Source: Burkholderiales bacterium 67-32
Lineage (GTDB): Bacteria > Pseudomonadota > Gammaproteobacteria > Burkholderiales > Burkholderiaceae_B
Length of the DNA stretch: 64,000 nucleotides
Direction: 5' to 3'
NCBI GenBank assembly: GCA_001898625.1
Contig: MKUP01000012.1
Span: 248,001-312,000, forward strand
The notes under the pieces are model-generated. The model was not told where the DNA came from and did not search any database. It worked only from the letters and a program-made list of their open reading frames with translations. Below, piece by piece: positions 28,010 to 35,809 of the stretch; positions within the stretch are counted from its first letter, which is position 1, and each line of letters begins with the position of its first letter. The translations under genes were made by a program, and so were the position numbers.

Positions 28010-28753
28010 TCAGGCGGAGGCGCCGAGTTTTTCCGAGACCCGGCGGGCGGCCTCGCACACCCGCTGCGCATGGTCGCGCATCAGCTTGGGCGTGAGGCGG
28101 TCGGTCGGGCCTGAAATGCCGAGGGCGGCAACGGCCTTGCCATAGCGGTTGAAGACCGGGGCGGCCAGTCCGCCTATCCGTTCCCGCCATTCGCCGCGGT
28201 TGATCGCATAGCCGAGCTTGCGTACGCCGGCGAGCTCCTTGCGCAGGGCGTCGCCGTCGGCCAGGGACAGGCGGGTGTGGGGGGCGAGCGCCGCGGTCGC
28301 GGCGGCGATGATGTCGTCGTCCTGGTAGGCCAGCATGGCCTTGCCCGTCGCGACGGCGCTGGCGGGCGCCCGGCCGCCGACCTCGGTGTACGCCCGGATG
28401 GGCTGCGGGCTGTCGATCTTCTCGAGGTAGATGACCTCGGTCTTGTCGAGTATCGACAGATGCACCGTTTCACGCGTTTCGAGCGCAAGGCTTTCCATCT
28501 CCGGCAAGGCCACGGTGCGCACGGCCAGGCGTCCTACGATCTTCTCGCCCAGGCTCCAGATCTTGGGCGTGGCGAAATACTTGCCTTCGACGGAATCGAC
28601 ATAGCCGAGCGCGGCCAGCGTCTGCAACAGGCGGTGCGCGTTGCTCTTGGAGAGCTCGAGTTCGCCGGCGATGTTGGTGACCCCGCGCGGCGTCTCGCTG
28701 TCTGCCAAGGCCTCGAGCAATTTCAGGCCCTTCGAGAGGGTCTTGTCGATCAT
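28010..28753 (-). CDS. IclR family transcriptional regulator
   Basis: A 247-residue IclR regulator: winged helix (LSKGLKLLEALADSETPRGVTNIAGELELSKSNAHRLLQTLAALGYV) and an effector domain with TVHLSILDKTEVIYLEKIDS and AVAALGISGPTDRLT. It starts 16 bases after the end of another IclR gene and appears to be the last gene of the minus-strand series that starts at 32727. It could control the genes on either side. Confidence 0.9.
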   Translation of the reverse strand: MIDKTLSKGLKLLEALADSETPRGVTNIAGELELSKSNAHRLLQTLAALGYVDSVEGKYFATPKIWSLGEKIVGRLAVRTVALPEMESLALETRETVHLSILDKTEVIYLEKIDSPQPIRAYTEVGGRAPASAVATGKAMLAYQDDDIIAAATAALAPHTRLSLADGDALRKELAGVRKLGYAINRGEWRERIGGLAAPVFNRYGKAVAALGISGPTDRLTPKLMRDHAQRVCEAARRVSEKLGASA

Positions 28754-28769
28754 AGGAAGGTCCCCCGGG

Positions 28770-29594
28770 CTACCGCAGGCGCCGCCCCGGCCCCGCCAGG
28801 CTGCGCTCGATCCGCTTTCTTCTTTCTTCCAGCGCCTTGACCAGCGCCGGCACCCGTTCGGGCCGTATGCGGTCCTGCACCGCGCTCAGGCTCAGCGCCG
28901 CCATGGGGGCGCCGTGCGCATCCGACACCCGGACCGCCAGGCCGCGCACGCCGGTCATGACCAGGCCGTCGCTCAGCGCATAGCCGTCCTCGCGAGCCCG
29001 AGCGACGGCGGCGCGCAGCGACGGTTCGGACACGTTGGGATAGGCTTGCAGCGGTTCGCGTATCGATTCGAACACCAGCTCCGCCTCGTCTTCGGACAGG
29101 GCCGCGATCATGATGATACCGCCCGCCCCCACGCCCAGCGGGCGGCGCGTGCCGACGTCGACGGTGAAGGCCTTGATGGGATAGGGGCCCATCTTGCGTT
29201 CGATGCAGACGGTGTCGTAGCCCGAGCGCACCGCCAGGAAGGCGGTATCGCCGGTTTCGTCGGCCAGCGCCTGCATGTCGGGCCCGCACAACTGGCGCAG
29301 GTCGGCGCGGCCGCTGGAAACGGACCAGCCCAGCACCGCCATTTCCATGCCCAGGCGGTAGCGCCGGGTGTCCTCGTCCTGTTCGGCCAGGCCATGTTGC
29401 AGCAGCGACGTCAGCAGCCGGTGGACGGTGGGCTTGGACAGGCCGGAGGCATGCTGGAGGTCGATCAGGCGCAGGCCGGATTCGCCGGCCGACGCCAGGA
29501 GCCGCAGCACCGCGACGGCCCGGTCCACGGTCTGCGCGCCGCTGGTGTCGGGACGGTTCATGGCGCGCATCGTAGCACGCAGGATGACCGTCAC
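28770..29594 (-). CDS. IclR family transcriptional regulator
   Basis: A 274-residue IclR regulator with winged helix (TVDRAVAVLRLLASAGESGLRLIDLQHASGLSKPTVHRLLTSLLQHGLAEQ) and effector domain (FLAVRSGYDTVCIERKMGPYPIK). The GTG at 29594 overlaps the stop of the Bug gene (GTGA), which would couple translation; ATGs at 29570 and 29561 are alternatives, as none has a strong ribosome site. It is one of two unlike IclR genes side by side, sharing the fold but with low similarity. Confidence 0.88.
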   Translation of the reverse strand: MTVILRATMRAMNRPDTSGAQTVDRAVAVLRLLASAGESGLRLIDLQHASGLSKPTVHRLLTSLLQHGLAEQDEDTRRYRLGMEMAVLGWSVSSGRADLRQLCGPDMQALADETGDTAFLAVRSGYDTVCIERKMGPYPIKAFTVDVGTRRPLGVGAGGIIMIAALSEDEAELVFESIREPLQAYPNVSEPSLRAAVARAREDGYALSDGLVMTGVRGLAVRVSDAHGAPMAALSLSAVQDRIRPERVPALVKALEERRKRIERSLAGPGRRLR

Positions 29595-30568
29595 TCGCCG
29601 TCGAGCTTGATGCCGGTCTTGCTGACGATGCCGCTGTACAGGTCGGTCTGCTGCTTCCAGAACGCGGCCAGTTCCGCGGGCGTGGAACCGATGGCCTCGG
29701 ACCCCGCATCCTTGAATCGCTGGCGCGACTGCGGATCTTTCGCGGCGGCCGAGACGGCCGCGGCCAGGCGGTCCAGGATGGGCTTGGGCGTGCCGGCCGG
29801 TGCGTAGATCGCGACCCAGAACGGGAATGCGTAGCCAGGTACCGCCTCGGCCACGGTGGGCACGTCGGGCAGCATGGCCGAGCGCTCGGTGGTGGTCACG
29901 CCCAGCGCTCTCACCCGCCCTTCATGGATGTTGCCGATCTGCGGCGGCACGCCGTCCAGCATCATGTGGATGCGTCCGCCCAGCAGGTCCTGCATGGCCG
30001 CCGCCGTGCCCTTGTAGGGCACGTGCTGCATGTTGACGCCCGCCAGGGTCTTGAACAGTTCCGAGGCCAGGTGGATGGCGGTGCCGTTGCCGGAAGACCC
30101 GTAGTTGTACTTGTCGGGGTTCTTCCGGAGCAGCTCGACGAACTCCTTCATGTTCCGGGCGGGCACCTTGGGATTGATGACCATGACCAGCGGGAACTGG
30201 GCGACCAGGGACACGGGGGCGAAATCCTTGACCGGGTCGAAGCCCAGCCGCTCCTTGCCCAGCAGGCCGGTGGCGACGGCGGACGAGGAGTTGAAGATCA
30301 GGGTGTAGCCGTCGGGCGTCGCGTTGGCCACGGTCTTGGCGGCGATGGCGCCGCCGGCGCCGGCCATGTTTTCCACGACGACCTGCTGCTTGAGGTCCTC
30401 GGCCATCTTCACCGCGGCGATGCGGGCCAGTTGGTCGATGCCGCCGCCGGGCGAGAACGGCACCAGCAGCCGCACGGGGCGGGTGGGGAAGTCGGCCGCG
30501 TGGGCCGGCAGGGTCGCGGTGGCGGCCAGCGCGAAGGCGGCCGCCCAGTGGATGAGGGGTTTGAACAT
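29591..30568 (-). CDS. Bug family tripartite tricarboxylate transporter receptor
   Basis: A 325-residue Bug/TctC receptor: signal peptide (MFKPLIHWAAAFALAATATL, cleavage near AHAA), mature start DFPTRPVRLLVPFSPGGGIDQLARI, ATPDGYTLIFNSSS. It follows NIPSNAP by 44 bases and overlaps the IclR start, so it is inside the unit that runs from the M19-like gene to the IclR genes. The frame is open upstream but the signal peptide fixes the start at 30568. Confidence 0.92.
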   Translation of the reverse strand: MFKPLIHWAAAFALAATATLPAHAADFPTRPVRLLVPFSPGGGIDQLARIAAVKMAEDLKQQVVVENMAGAGGAIAAKTVANATPDGYTLIFNSSSAVATGLLGKERLGFDPVKDFAPVSLVAQFPLVMVINPKVPARNMKEFVELLRKNPDKYNYGSSGNGTAIHLASELFKTLAGVNMQHVPYKGTAAAMQDLLGGRIHMMLDGVPPQIGNIHEGRVRALGVTTTERSAMLPDVPTVAEAVPGYAFPFWVAIYAPAGTPKPILDRLAAAVSAAAKDPQSRQRFKDAGSEAIGSTPAELAAFWKQQTDLYSGIVSKTGIKLDGE

Positions 30569-30612
30569 GAGTGTCTCCGTTGCGGGCCTGTCGCGGCCCG
30601 TGTCGTGGCGCG

Positions 30613-30978
30613 TCAGGGTTGGCCGGACAGGTCGAGGCCGCGCGCGTCGTCGATGAGGTGGGCCAGGCGTTCGCGGAAGAAGGGCGCCGGCTTGAGGATG
30701 CGGCACTCCTGCGCCAGCATCAGCGGCCGGGCCTGGACCAGGAAGGCTTTCCAGTCCGGGTCGGCGAACAGCGCCTCGCGGCAGTCCATGCGCTGTTGCA
30801 GGCTGCGGTAGCCCCACTGCGTGACGGTCTGGTTCAGGGCGCCGATCTCGCTCACGTAGTAGCCCAGCAGCGCGGGCAGGTGGCGCATCTGCGCGGCCAT
30901 GCCCTCTTTCCTGTAGAGCGCGACGAAGGTGTCGAGGTTGCCCGGATGGTAGGTATAGAGGCGTTGTTCGACGATCAT
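30613..30978 (-). CDS. NIPSNAP family protein
   Basis: A 121-residue protein of the NIPSNAP family (ferredoxin-like alpha/beta barrel dimers). It begins MIVEQRLYTYHPGNLDTFVALYRKEG and contains LLGYYVSEIGALNQTVTQWGYRSLQQRMDCREALF, the usual pattern. The biochemical role is not known; such genes often accompany catabolic genes. The start ATG overlaps the RraA-like stop by 4 bases (ATGA), so it is translated with it. Confidence 0.85.
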   Translation of the reverse strand: MIVEQRLYTYHPGNLDTFVALYRKEGMAAQMRHLPALLGYYVSEIGALNQTVTQWGYRSLQQRMDCREALFADPDWKAFLVQARPLMLAQECRILKPAPFFRERLAHLIDDARGLDLSGQP

Positions 30979-31739
30979 GTCGCCTCCCGCTGGTCCTGGC
31001 TGAACTTGTAGACGTGGGTGCGCCTGGCCAGTTCGGGAATGGGCATGCCGTCCTGGATGTCGCGGTAGCGGCGGGCCTCGCCTTCGCCGATCTCCTGGGC
31101 GCGCTTGAGTACCGTCTCGACGGCCTCGCGCGGGATGAAGCAGATGGCGCCTTCGTCGGCTACCACCAGGTCGCCGGGGCGCACCTGCACGCCGCGTATG
31201 TGCACGATGCCGTTGATGGCGACCGTCTCCAGCCGCCACTTGCCCGTGATGGAGCTGACGCCGCGCGACCAGATCGGGAAGTCCTGCGAGCGCGACTGTT
31301 CCACGTCGCGGATGGCGCCGTCGATGACGGCGCCCGCCTCGCCCTGGCGCTTGGCGATGGCGGCCGACAAGCCGCCCATGTTGGATACGCCCACCACGCC
31401 TTCGATGACGAGCACGTCGCCGGGTTCGGCCAGGTTGTGGGCCTCGATCTCGGCCATCTTCGAGATGCGGTCCTTGGCGCCCTTGTAGGCGTCGTCGCGC
31501 TGCTCGACGTTGCGCAGGGTCAGCGCCGGGCCGGCCATGCGCCGTCCGGGTAGGGTGGGAGGCAGGTCGCAGCCCGGGACCACGCCGCACAGGCCGAGTT
31601 CGTCCATGGCGTCGGACACGGTGCCGGTCAGGTCCTCCAGCGCCAGGAAGGCGTCGATGACGGCCTGTGGGTAGCGGGGGATGTCGAGGTCGCCGAAAAC
31701 GGCGGCGGGCAGCTTGCCCAGGGGAGTCTTGCTGGTCAT
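30975..31739 (-). CDS. RraA family protein (HMG/CHA aldolase-like)
   Basis: A 254-residue member of the RraA/dimethylmenaquinone-methyltransferase-like family. Catabolic members are metal-dependent aldolases or decarboxylases on 4-hydroxy-4-methyl-2-oxoglutarate or 4-carboxy-4-hydroxy-2-oxoadipate; others are RNase E inhibitors. The Arg-Asp catalytic pair is present in AVIDGAIRDVEQSRS, and SDAMDELGLCGVV opens the domain. Its place between an M19-like gene and NIPSNAP, with a Bug receptor, favours a catabolic role. Confidence 0.85.
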   Translation of the reverse strand: MTSKTPLGKLPAAVFGDLDIPRYPQAVIDAFLALEDLTGTVSDAMDELGLCGVVPGCDLPPTLPGRRMAGPALTLRNVEQRDDAYKGAKDRISKMAEIEAHNLAEPGDVLVIEGVVGVSNMGGLSAAIAKRQGEAGAVIDGAIRDVEQSRSQDFPIWSRGVSSITGKWRLETVAINGIVHIRGVQVRPGDLVVADEGAICFIPREAVETVLKRAQEIGEGEARRYRDIQDGMPIPELARRTHVYKFSQDQREAT

Positions 31740-31755
31740 GGGATGTCCTTGGAGG

Positions 31756-32727
31756 TCAGGCGGCGGGCGTGCCCGCCATCACGATGCGGAAGAGGCGCAG
31801 GAAGTTGTCGCGGGCGATGGCGTCGATGTCCCGGCGCGCCAGGCCGATGTCCGCCAGGCCGGCCAGCATGTCCTGCTGAGCCTGCAGGTCGTCGATGGGA
31901 TAGCGCCACGGCCAGGTCCCGTAGACCTCGGGCTTGCGCATGAATTCCTGGTAGCGCTCGGCCGGCTGGTCGGTGATGAAGTCCGAGCCTATGCCCACGT
32001 GCGCCACGCCGAGGCGGTCGACGGCATAGCGGATATGCGCCACCACGTCCTGCACGCCCGGGGTCTCGCCCGGCATGCGCACCAGCGGCGGCAGGTAGGT
32101 GATGCCCAGGACGCCGCCGTTGGCCTTGAGTGCGTCCAGCAGGGCGTCGCTCTTGTTGCGGGCGTTGGGGCACAGGGCGTAGGCGTTGGCATGCGTCACC
32201 GCCACCGGATGGCGCGAGATGGCCAGTACGTCCAGGCCGCTGCGGTCGCCCACGTGCGACAGGTCGATGACGATGCCCAGGTCGTTCAGCACGCCCACCA
32301 GCTCGCGTCCGAGCGAGGACAAGCCGGCGTCGGCCGGTTCGGCGCAGCCGTCGCCATACAGGTTGCGGATGTTGTGGGCGACCTGGATCACGCGCACGCC
32401 CAGCCCGTGGAAGAGCTCCATCAGTTTCAGGTCGCGCTCCACGCCCGGTACGTTCTGGTAGCCCAGCACGATGCCCAGCTTGCCCGCCTTCCTGGCGCGC
32501 TCGAAACCGTCGCCGTCCTCGACCACCTGGACCAGGTCCGACAGGGTGGCGAGGTGCGCGCGGTAGTCCGCCAACTGATTCAGCGAATGGCGCAGGTCGG
32601 GAATGGGGTTGATGCCGCGAAAATTGTTCAGCGTGATGTGGACGGCTTCCACGCCGTGGGCCAGGCTGGCCTCGGCGTAGGCGGCGGTCATGCGCGCGCC
32701 GTTCAGCAAGTCGAATACCTTGATCAT
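31756..32727 (-). CDS. M19 membrane-dipeptidase-like protein lacking metal ligands
   Basis: A 323-residue protein clearly related to renal/membrane dipeptidases (family M19): LGVRVIQVAHNIRNLYGDG, GLSSLGRELVGVLNDLGIVIDLSHVGD, VTHANAYALCPNARNKSD and VGIGSDF align with the family. However the N-terminal His-x-Asp is replaced (VFDLLNGARM) and the glutamate of the GxEGG motif is Gln (LGYQNV). Two of the metal sites should therefore be damaged, and dipeptide hydrolysis is doubtful. It is the first gene of a unit with RraA-like, NIPSNAP, Bug and IclR genes, behind two inverted repeats. Confidence 0.82.
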   Translation of the reverse strand: MIKVFDLLNGARMTAAYAEASLAHGVEAVHITLNNFRGINPIPDLRHSLNQLADYRAHLATLSDLVQVVEDGDGFERARKAGKLGIVLGYQNVPGVERDLKLMELFHGLGVRVIQVAHNIRNLYGDGCAEPADAGLSSLGRELVGVLNDLGIVIDLSHVGDRSGLDVLAISRHPVAVTHANAYALCPNARNKSDALLDALKANGGVLGITYLPPLVRMPGETPGVQDVVAHIRYAVDRLGVAHVGIGSDFITDQPAERYQEFMRKPEVYGTWPWRYPIDDLQAQQDMLAGLADIGLARRDIDAIARDNFLRLFRIVMAGTPAA

Positions 32728-32752
32728 GCTCGATGGCTTTCCTAGTGATTGC

Positions 32753-32771
32753 TGGTCCGTAATATGGACCG
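32753..32771. promoter_or_regulatory. inverted repeat TGGTCC-N7-GGACC, site 1
   Basis: TGGTCC (32753-32758), 7 bases, GGACCG (32766-32771). It lies 26-44 bases upstream of the M19-like start and matches site 2 at 32818-32836 in sequence and spacing; the last base is G where site 2 has A. Probable operator for the minus-strand unit. Confidence 0.55.
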
Positions 32772-32817
32772 GCGAGATCAGGATTTTCTTTTCGAGCGAT
32801 CAGGATGTCGATATTGA

Positions 32818-32836
32818 TGGTCCGATATGTGGACCA
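32818..32836. promoter_or_regulatory. inverted repeat TGGTCC-N7-GGACCA, site 2
   Basis: A perfect 6-7-6 inverted repeat, 65 bases from site 1 between centres. Two such sites near a promoter suggest a dimer-of-dimers repressor; IclR regulators, two of which end this operon, bind repeats of this general layout. The assignment is inference. Confidence 0.55.
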
Positions 32837-32888
32837 AATTGACGAAACGGGGAAAATCGCCGCCGCCGGGGCGCCGCGGGGAGCGGGA

Positions 32889-33854
32889 TCAGTGGGCCGA
32901 TGCGCCGCGTTTGCGCGCCGTGGCTACGGCCGGCTGCGGCCCGCCCTGGAACAGTTCCACGATCGCCTGCCGCAGCCAGGTGTTACCCGGCTCCTGGTCA
33001 TGGCGCTTGTGCCAATACACCATCACGTCGTAGCCCGGCATCTGCACCGGCGGGGCGAAGTGGCACAGGCCCCAGCGCCGCGCTACCGACAGCGCGAGGT
33101 TGCGCGGCATGATGGCGACGACGTCGGTATCGGACACCAGTTCGGCAATGGCCAGGAAGTGCGTCACCCGCGCCACCACCTGTTCGCTCATGCCGTTGGC
33201 GACCAGCATGCGCTCGATCAGCGTCGAGTGGTTGGTGCCCGCCACGTTGGGCACCACATGGCGCGCCCGCTTGAATTCGGCCAGGCTGAGCGTGCCGCGC
33301 GGCACCGTGGACGGCCGCGCCACGCAGGCATAGACGTCCGAGAACAGGATCCGGCTGCGTACGCCGGCGATGTCGGGATTGATGGCGCCCAGCGCGAGGT
33401 CGATGGTGCCTTTCGACAGTTCCTGGGCCAGTTCCTCCGGGCTCGCGCTGGTGGCGAGCGTTTCCACGCACAACTGCGGCGCATGGTGCTGGAGATGGCG
33501 GATCAGCCGGGGCAGGAAGGTGTGCTCGCCGATGTCGGTCATCGCCAGCCGGAACACACGGCGCGCGGTCGCCGGCACGAAAGATCCCTTCTCCAGCGTC
33601 TGGGCCAGGATCTGTAAGGCCTGGGACACCGGGCCCACCAGTTCGTCGGCGAAGGGCGTGGGCTCGACGCCCTTGGCCAGCCGCACGAACAGCGGGTCGC
33701 CGTACATGTCGCGCAGGCGGGCCAGCGCGTGGCTCATCGCGGGCTGGCTCAGCCCCAGCGCCTTGCCCGCCGCCGTCAGGTTGCGCGTGCGGTAGATGGC
33801 ATCGAACAGGTCCAGCAGATTCAGGTCCAGCTTGCGCGACAGCGGCTTATCCAT
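32889..33854 (-). CDS. LysR family transcriptional regulator, NodD/PcpR-like group
   Basis: A 321-residue LysR-type regulator with N-terminal KLDLNLLDLFDAIYRTRNLTAAGKALGLSQPAMSHALARLRDMYGDPLFVR, the sequence style of the NodD/PcpR/NahR group that often governs aromatic degradation. It diverges from the dioxygenase genes at 33958 with a 103-base gap containing a textbook LysR box at 33864-33880, so it most likely activates them with an aromatic acid as co-inducer. Confidence 0.92.
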   Translation of the reverse strand: MDKPLSRKLDLNLLDLFDAIYRTRNLTAAGKALGLSQPAMSHALARLRDMYGDPLFVRLAKGVEPTPFADELVGPVSQALQILAQTLEKGSFVPATARRVFRLAMTDIGEHTFLPRLIRHLQHHAPQLCVETLATSASPEELAQELSKGTIDLALGAINPDIAGVRSRILFSDVYACVARPSTVPRGTLSLAEFKRARHVVPNVAGTNHSTLIERMLVANGMSEQVVARVTHFLAIAELVSDTDVVAIMPRNLALSVARRWGLCHFAPPVQMPGYDVMVYWHKRHDQEPGNTWLRQAIVELFQGGPQPAVATARKRGASAH

Positions 33855-33863
33855 GCGCTATGT

Positions 33864-33880
33864 CATTCCTGTGAAGAATG
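33864..33880. promoter_or_regulatory. LysR box upstream of the dioxygenase operon
   Basis: CATTC-CTGTGAA-GAATG is a perfect 5-7-5 inverted repeat with the T-N11-A spacing of LysR sites (ATTC-N7-GAAT), 10 bases outside the LysR start and 78 bases before the dioxygenase start, where an activator would bind. Confidence 0.6.
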
Positions 33881-33931
33881 AGTGAGATTCAATCATTTCA
33901 TTTTACATATATCTACCCCAAACCTAAGATT

Positions 33932-33952
33932 CGCTCCACATCGAGTGGAGCG
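33932..33952 (+). promoter_or_regulatory. stem-loop that buries the dioxygenase ribosome-binding site
   Basis: CGCTCCAC-ATCGA-GTGGAGCG forms a perfect 8-base-pair stem with a 5-base loop. The Shine-Dalgarno GGAG (33947-33950), 7 bases before the ATG at 33958, is within the 3' arm, so folding would hide it. This could limit translation or link it to a bound factor. Confidence 0.5.
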
Positions 33953-33957
33953 AGACG

Positions 33958-35301
33958 ATGACGACATCGATATCCGCCAGCGGGCCCGGCTTTTCCGGGT
34001 ACGTGCTGGACGAGGCGAACGGCGGCAGGTTCCTGGTCGATCGCGGGATCTACCGGGATCCGGCGCTGTTCGACGCCGAGATGGCCCGCATTTTCGAAAA
34101 CGGCTGGGTCTACCTGTGCCACGAGAGCGAGCTGCCCGGGCACGGCGATTACGTGACGCGCTACATGGGGCGCCAGCCCGTGGTGGTCAACCGCCGCAAG
34201 GACGGCAGCATCGGCGCCTTCGCCAATGCCTGCGCGCACCGGGGCACGGTGGTCGCGCCGCTGCGCAAGGGATCGGCCAGGAGCTTTACCTGTCGGTTCC
34301 ACGGCTGGACCTATGCCGAGACCGGGCGCTGCATCAAGATCAAGAACCAGGAGACCGGCGCGTACGCGGACGACGAGAGCCTGCGCGACGGCTTCGGCCT
34401 GAAAGTGGTGCCCCGCGTGGAGAGCTACCGGGGCTTCGTGTTCGGCAGCCTGCGCGCCGACGTGGGCGAACTGGCGGACCACCTGGGGCCGACGCGGGTC
34501 TGGATAGACCTGATGGCGGACCAGTCGCCCGAGGGGCTGGAGGTGGTCGAGGGCGATTCCACCTACATCATCCGCGGCAACTGGAAGATGGGCGGCGAGA
34601 ACGGCGTCGACGGCTACCACGTCAGCACCGTCCACCGCGTCTTCGCCGCCACGATGACCATGCGCGAGGAAGCGCGCGGCGGCGCCGGTACGCAGAGGAC
34701 CGAGGCCGGCCGCATCGTGGGCAGGGTCGAATCGGGCACGGCGGATTTCGGCAACGGGCATATCGGCATCTGGGCCCGGCGCTCGACGCCGGAGGCCGCG
34801 CCGCTGTACGAGGCCCGCGAGCGCCTGCTGGGCGAGTTCGACGAGCGCAAGGTGGACTGGATGGTCGGCATGGGCCGCAATCTCTACCTGTTCCCCAACA
34901 TGCTGCTGTTCGACCAGCCCTCGACGCAGATTCGCATCCTGCGTCCGCTGTCGGCCGACCGCACCGAAGTGCGCATCCAGTGCATCGCGCCGCGCGGCGA
35001 AAGCCCCGAGGCCCGGGCATCGCGGCTGCGCAAGTTCGTGGACTTCTACCTGCCCACGGGCATGGCCACCTCGGACGACATCGCCGCGCTGGAGGACACC
35101 GCCGTCGGCGGCGAAGCCCGGCTCAGCCGGTGGAACGACTACGGCCGGGGGGAGAAGGCCATGCAGCCCGGCGCGCAATGCCGGCCACTGATGGACATCG
35201 GCTGCGAGGCGGTCGCGGCTTCCGACAACTGGGACCACGAGGTCTTCTACCAGGGTTATTACCGCCACTGGCTGCGGGTGATGAACGAGGAGCGAGGCTG
35301 A
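33958..35301 (+). CDS. ring-hydroxylating dioxygenase large subunit (benzoate/anthranilate type)
   Basis: The 447-residue catalytic subunit of a Rieske non-heme-iron dioxygenase, close in layout to BenA/AntA. The Rieske [2Fe-2S] ligands are Cys92-x-His94 (CAHRG) and Cys112-x2-His115 (CRFHGW). The catalytic domain has NWKMGGENGVDGYHVSTVH with Asp218, His221 and His226 as bridging Asp and iron ligands. The stop overlaps the small-subunit start by one base. No cis-diol dehydrogenase gene is present nearby, which favours a substrate such as anthranilate or a halobenzoate, whose diol loses its substituents spontaneously. Confidence 0.93.
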   Translation: MTTSISASGPGFSGYVLDEANGGRFLVDRGIYRDPALFDAEMARIFENGWVYLCHESELPGHGDYVTRYMGRQPVVVNRRKDGSIGAFANACAHRGTVVAPLRKGSARSFTCRFHGWTYAETGRCIKIKNQETGAYADDESLRDGFGLKVVPRVESYRGFVFGSLRADVGELADHLGPTRVWIDLMADQSPEGLEVVEGDSTYIIRGNWKMGGENGVDGYHVSTVHRVFAATMTMREEARGGAGTQRTEAGRIVGRVESGTADFGNGHIGIWARRSTPEAAPLYEARERLLGEFDERKVDWMVGMGRNLYLFPNMLLFDQPSTQIRILRPLSADRTEVRIQCIAPRGESPEARASRLRKFVDFYLPTGMATSDDIAALEDTAVGGEARLSRWNDYGRGEKAMQPGAQCRPLMDIGCEAVAASDNWDHEVFYQGYYRHWLRVMNEERG

Positions 35302-35798
35302 TGGCCGTCGATACCGACCTGCACGTGCAGGTATCCACCTTGCTGGCCCGCGAGGCCATCTACCTGGACGAAAAAAACTGGGACGCCTGGCTGGATCTGT
35401 TCGCGCCGGACGTCGAATATTTCGTGCCCGCCTGGCTGTCGGAGGATGCCCTGACCACCGACCCGCGCACGCAGCTGTGCCTGATGCACATGGATTCCCG
35501 GCTGGGCCTGGAGGAGCGCGTGTTCCGCATCCGCAGCCGCGACTCGTTCGCATCGCTGCCGCTGGACCGCACCGCGCACCAGACGACCAACATCGTGGTC
35601 ACCGGGCAGTCCGGCGACCAGGTCGAGGTCAGCGCGTCCTGGCTGGTGCATTGCGTGGGACCGCGCGGCCAGGCCACGCGGGGCGGGCGCTACGACTACA
35701 CGCTGCGGCGCACGGACGGCGGGTTGAGGATCGCCCGCAAGCGCATCGTGATGATCGACGAGAAGATCGAAGGCACGATCGATGTCTATCACATCTAG
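35301..35798 (+). CDS. ring-hydroxylating dioxygenase small subunit
   Basis: The 165-residue beta subunit of the same dioxygenase, a structural partner in the alpha3beta3 complex. It has the family features LLAREAIYLDEKNWDAWLDLFAPDVEYFVPAW near the start and a C-terminal RIARKRIVMIDEKIEGTIDVYHI. It contains no cofactor motifs, as expected. The ATG shares its A with the TGA of the large subunit (TGATG), so translation is coupled; the reductase gene follows after 11 bases. Confidence 0.92.
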   Translation: MAVDTDLHVQVSTLLAREAIYLDEKNWDAWLDLFAPDVEYFVPAWLSEDALTTDPRTQLCLMHMDSRLGLEERVFRIRSRDSFASLPLDRTAHQTTNIVVTGQSGDQVEVSASWLVHCVGPRGQATRGGRYDYTLRRTDGGLRIARKRIVMIDEKIEGTIDVYHI

Positions 35799-35809
35799 CC
35801 GGGCGCACC

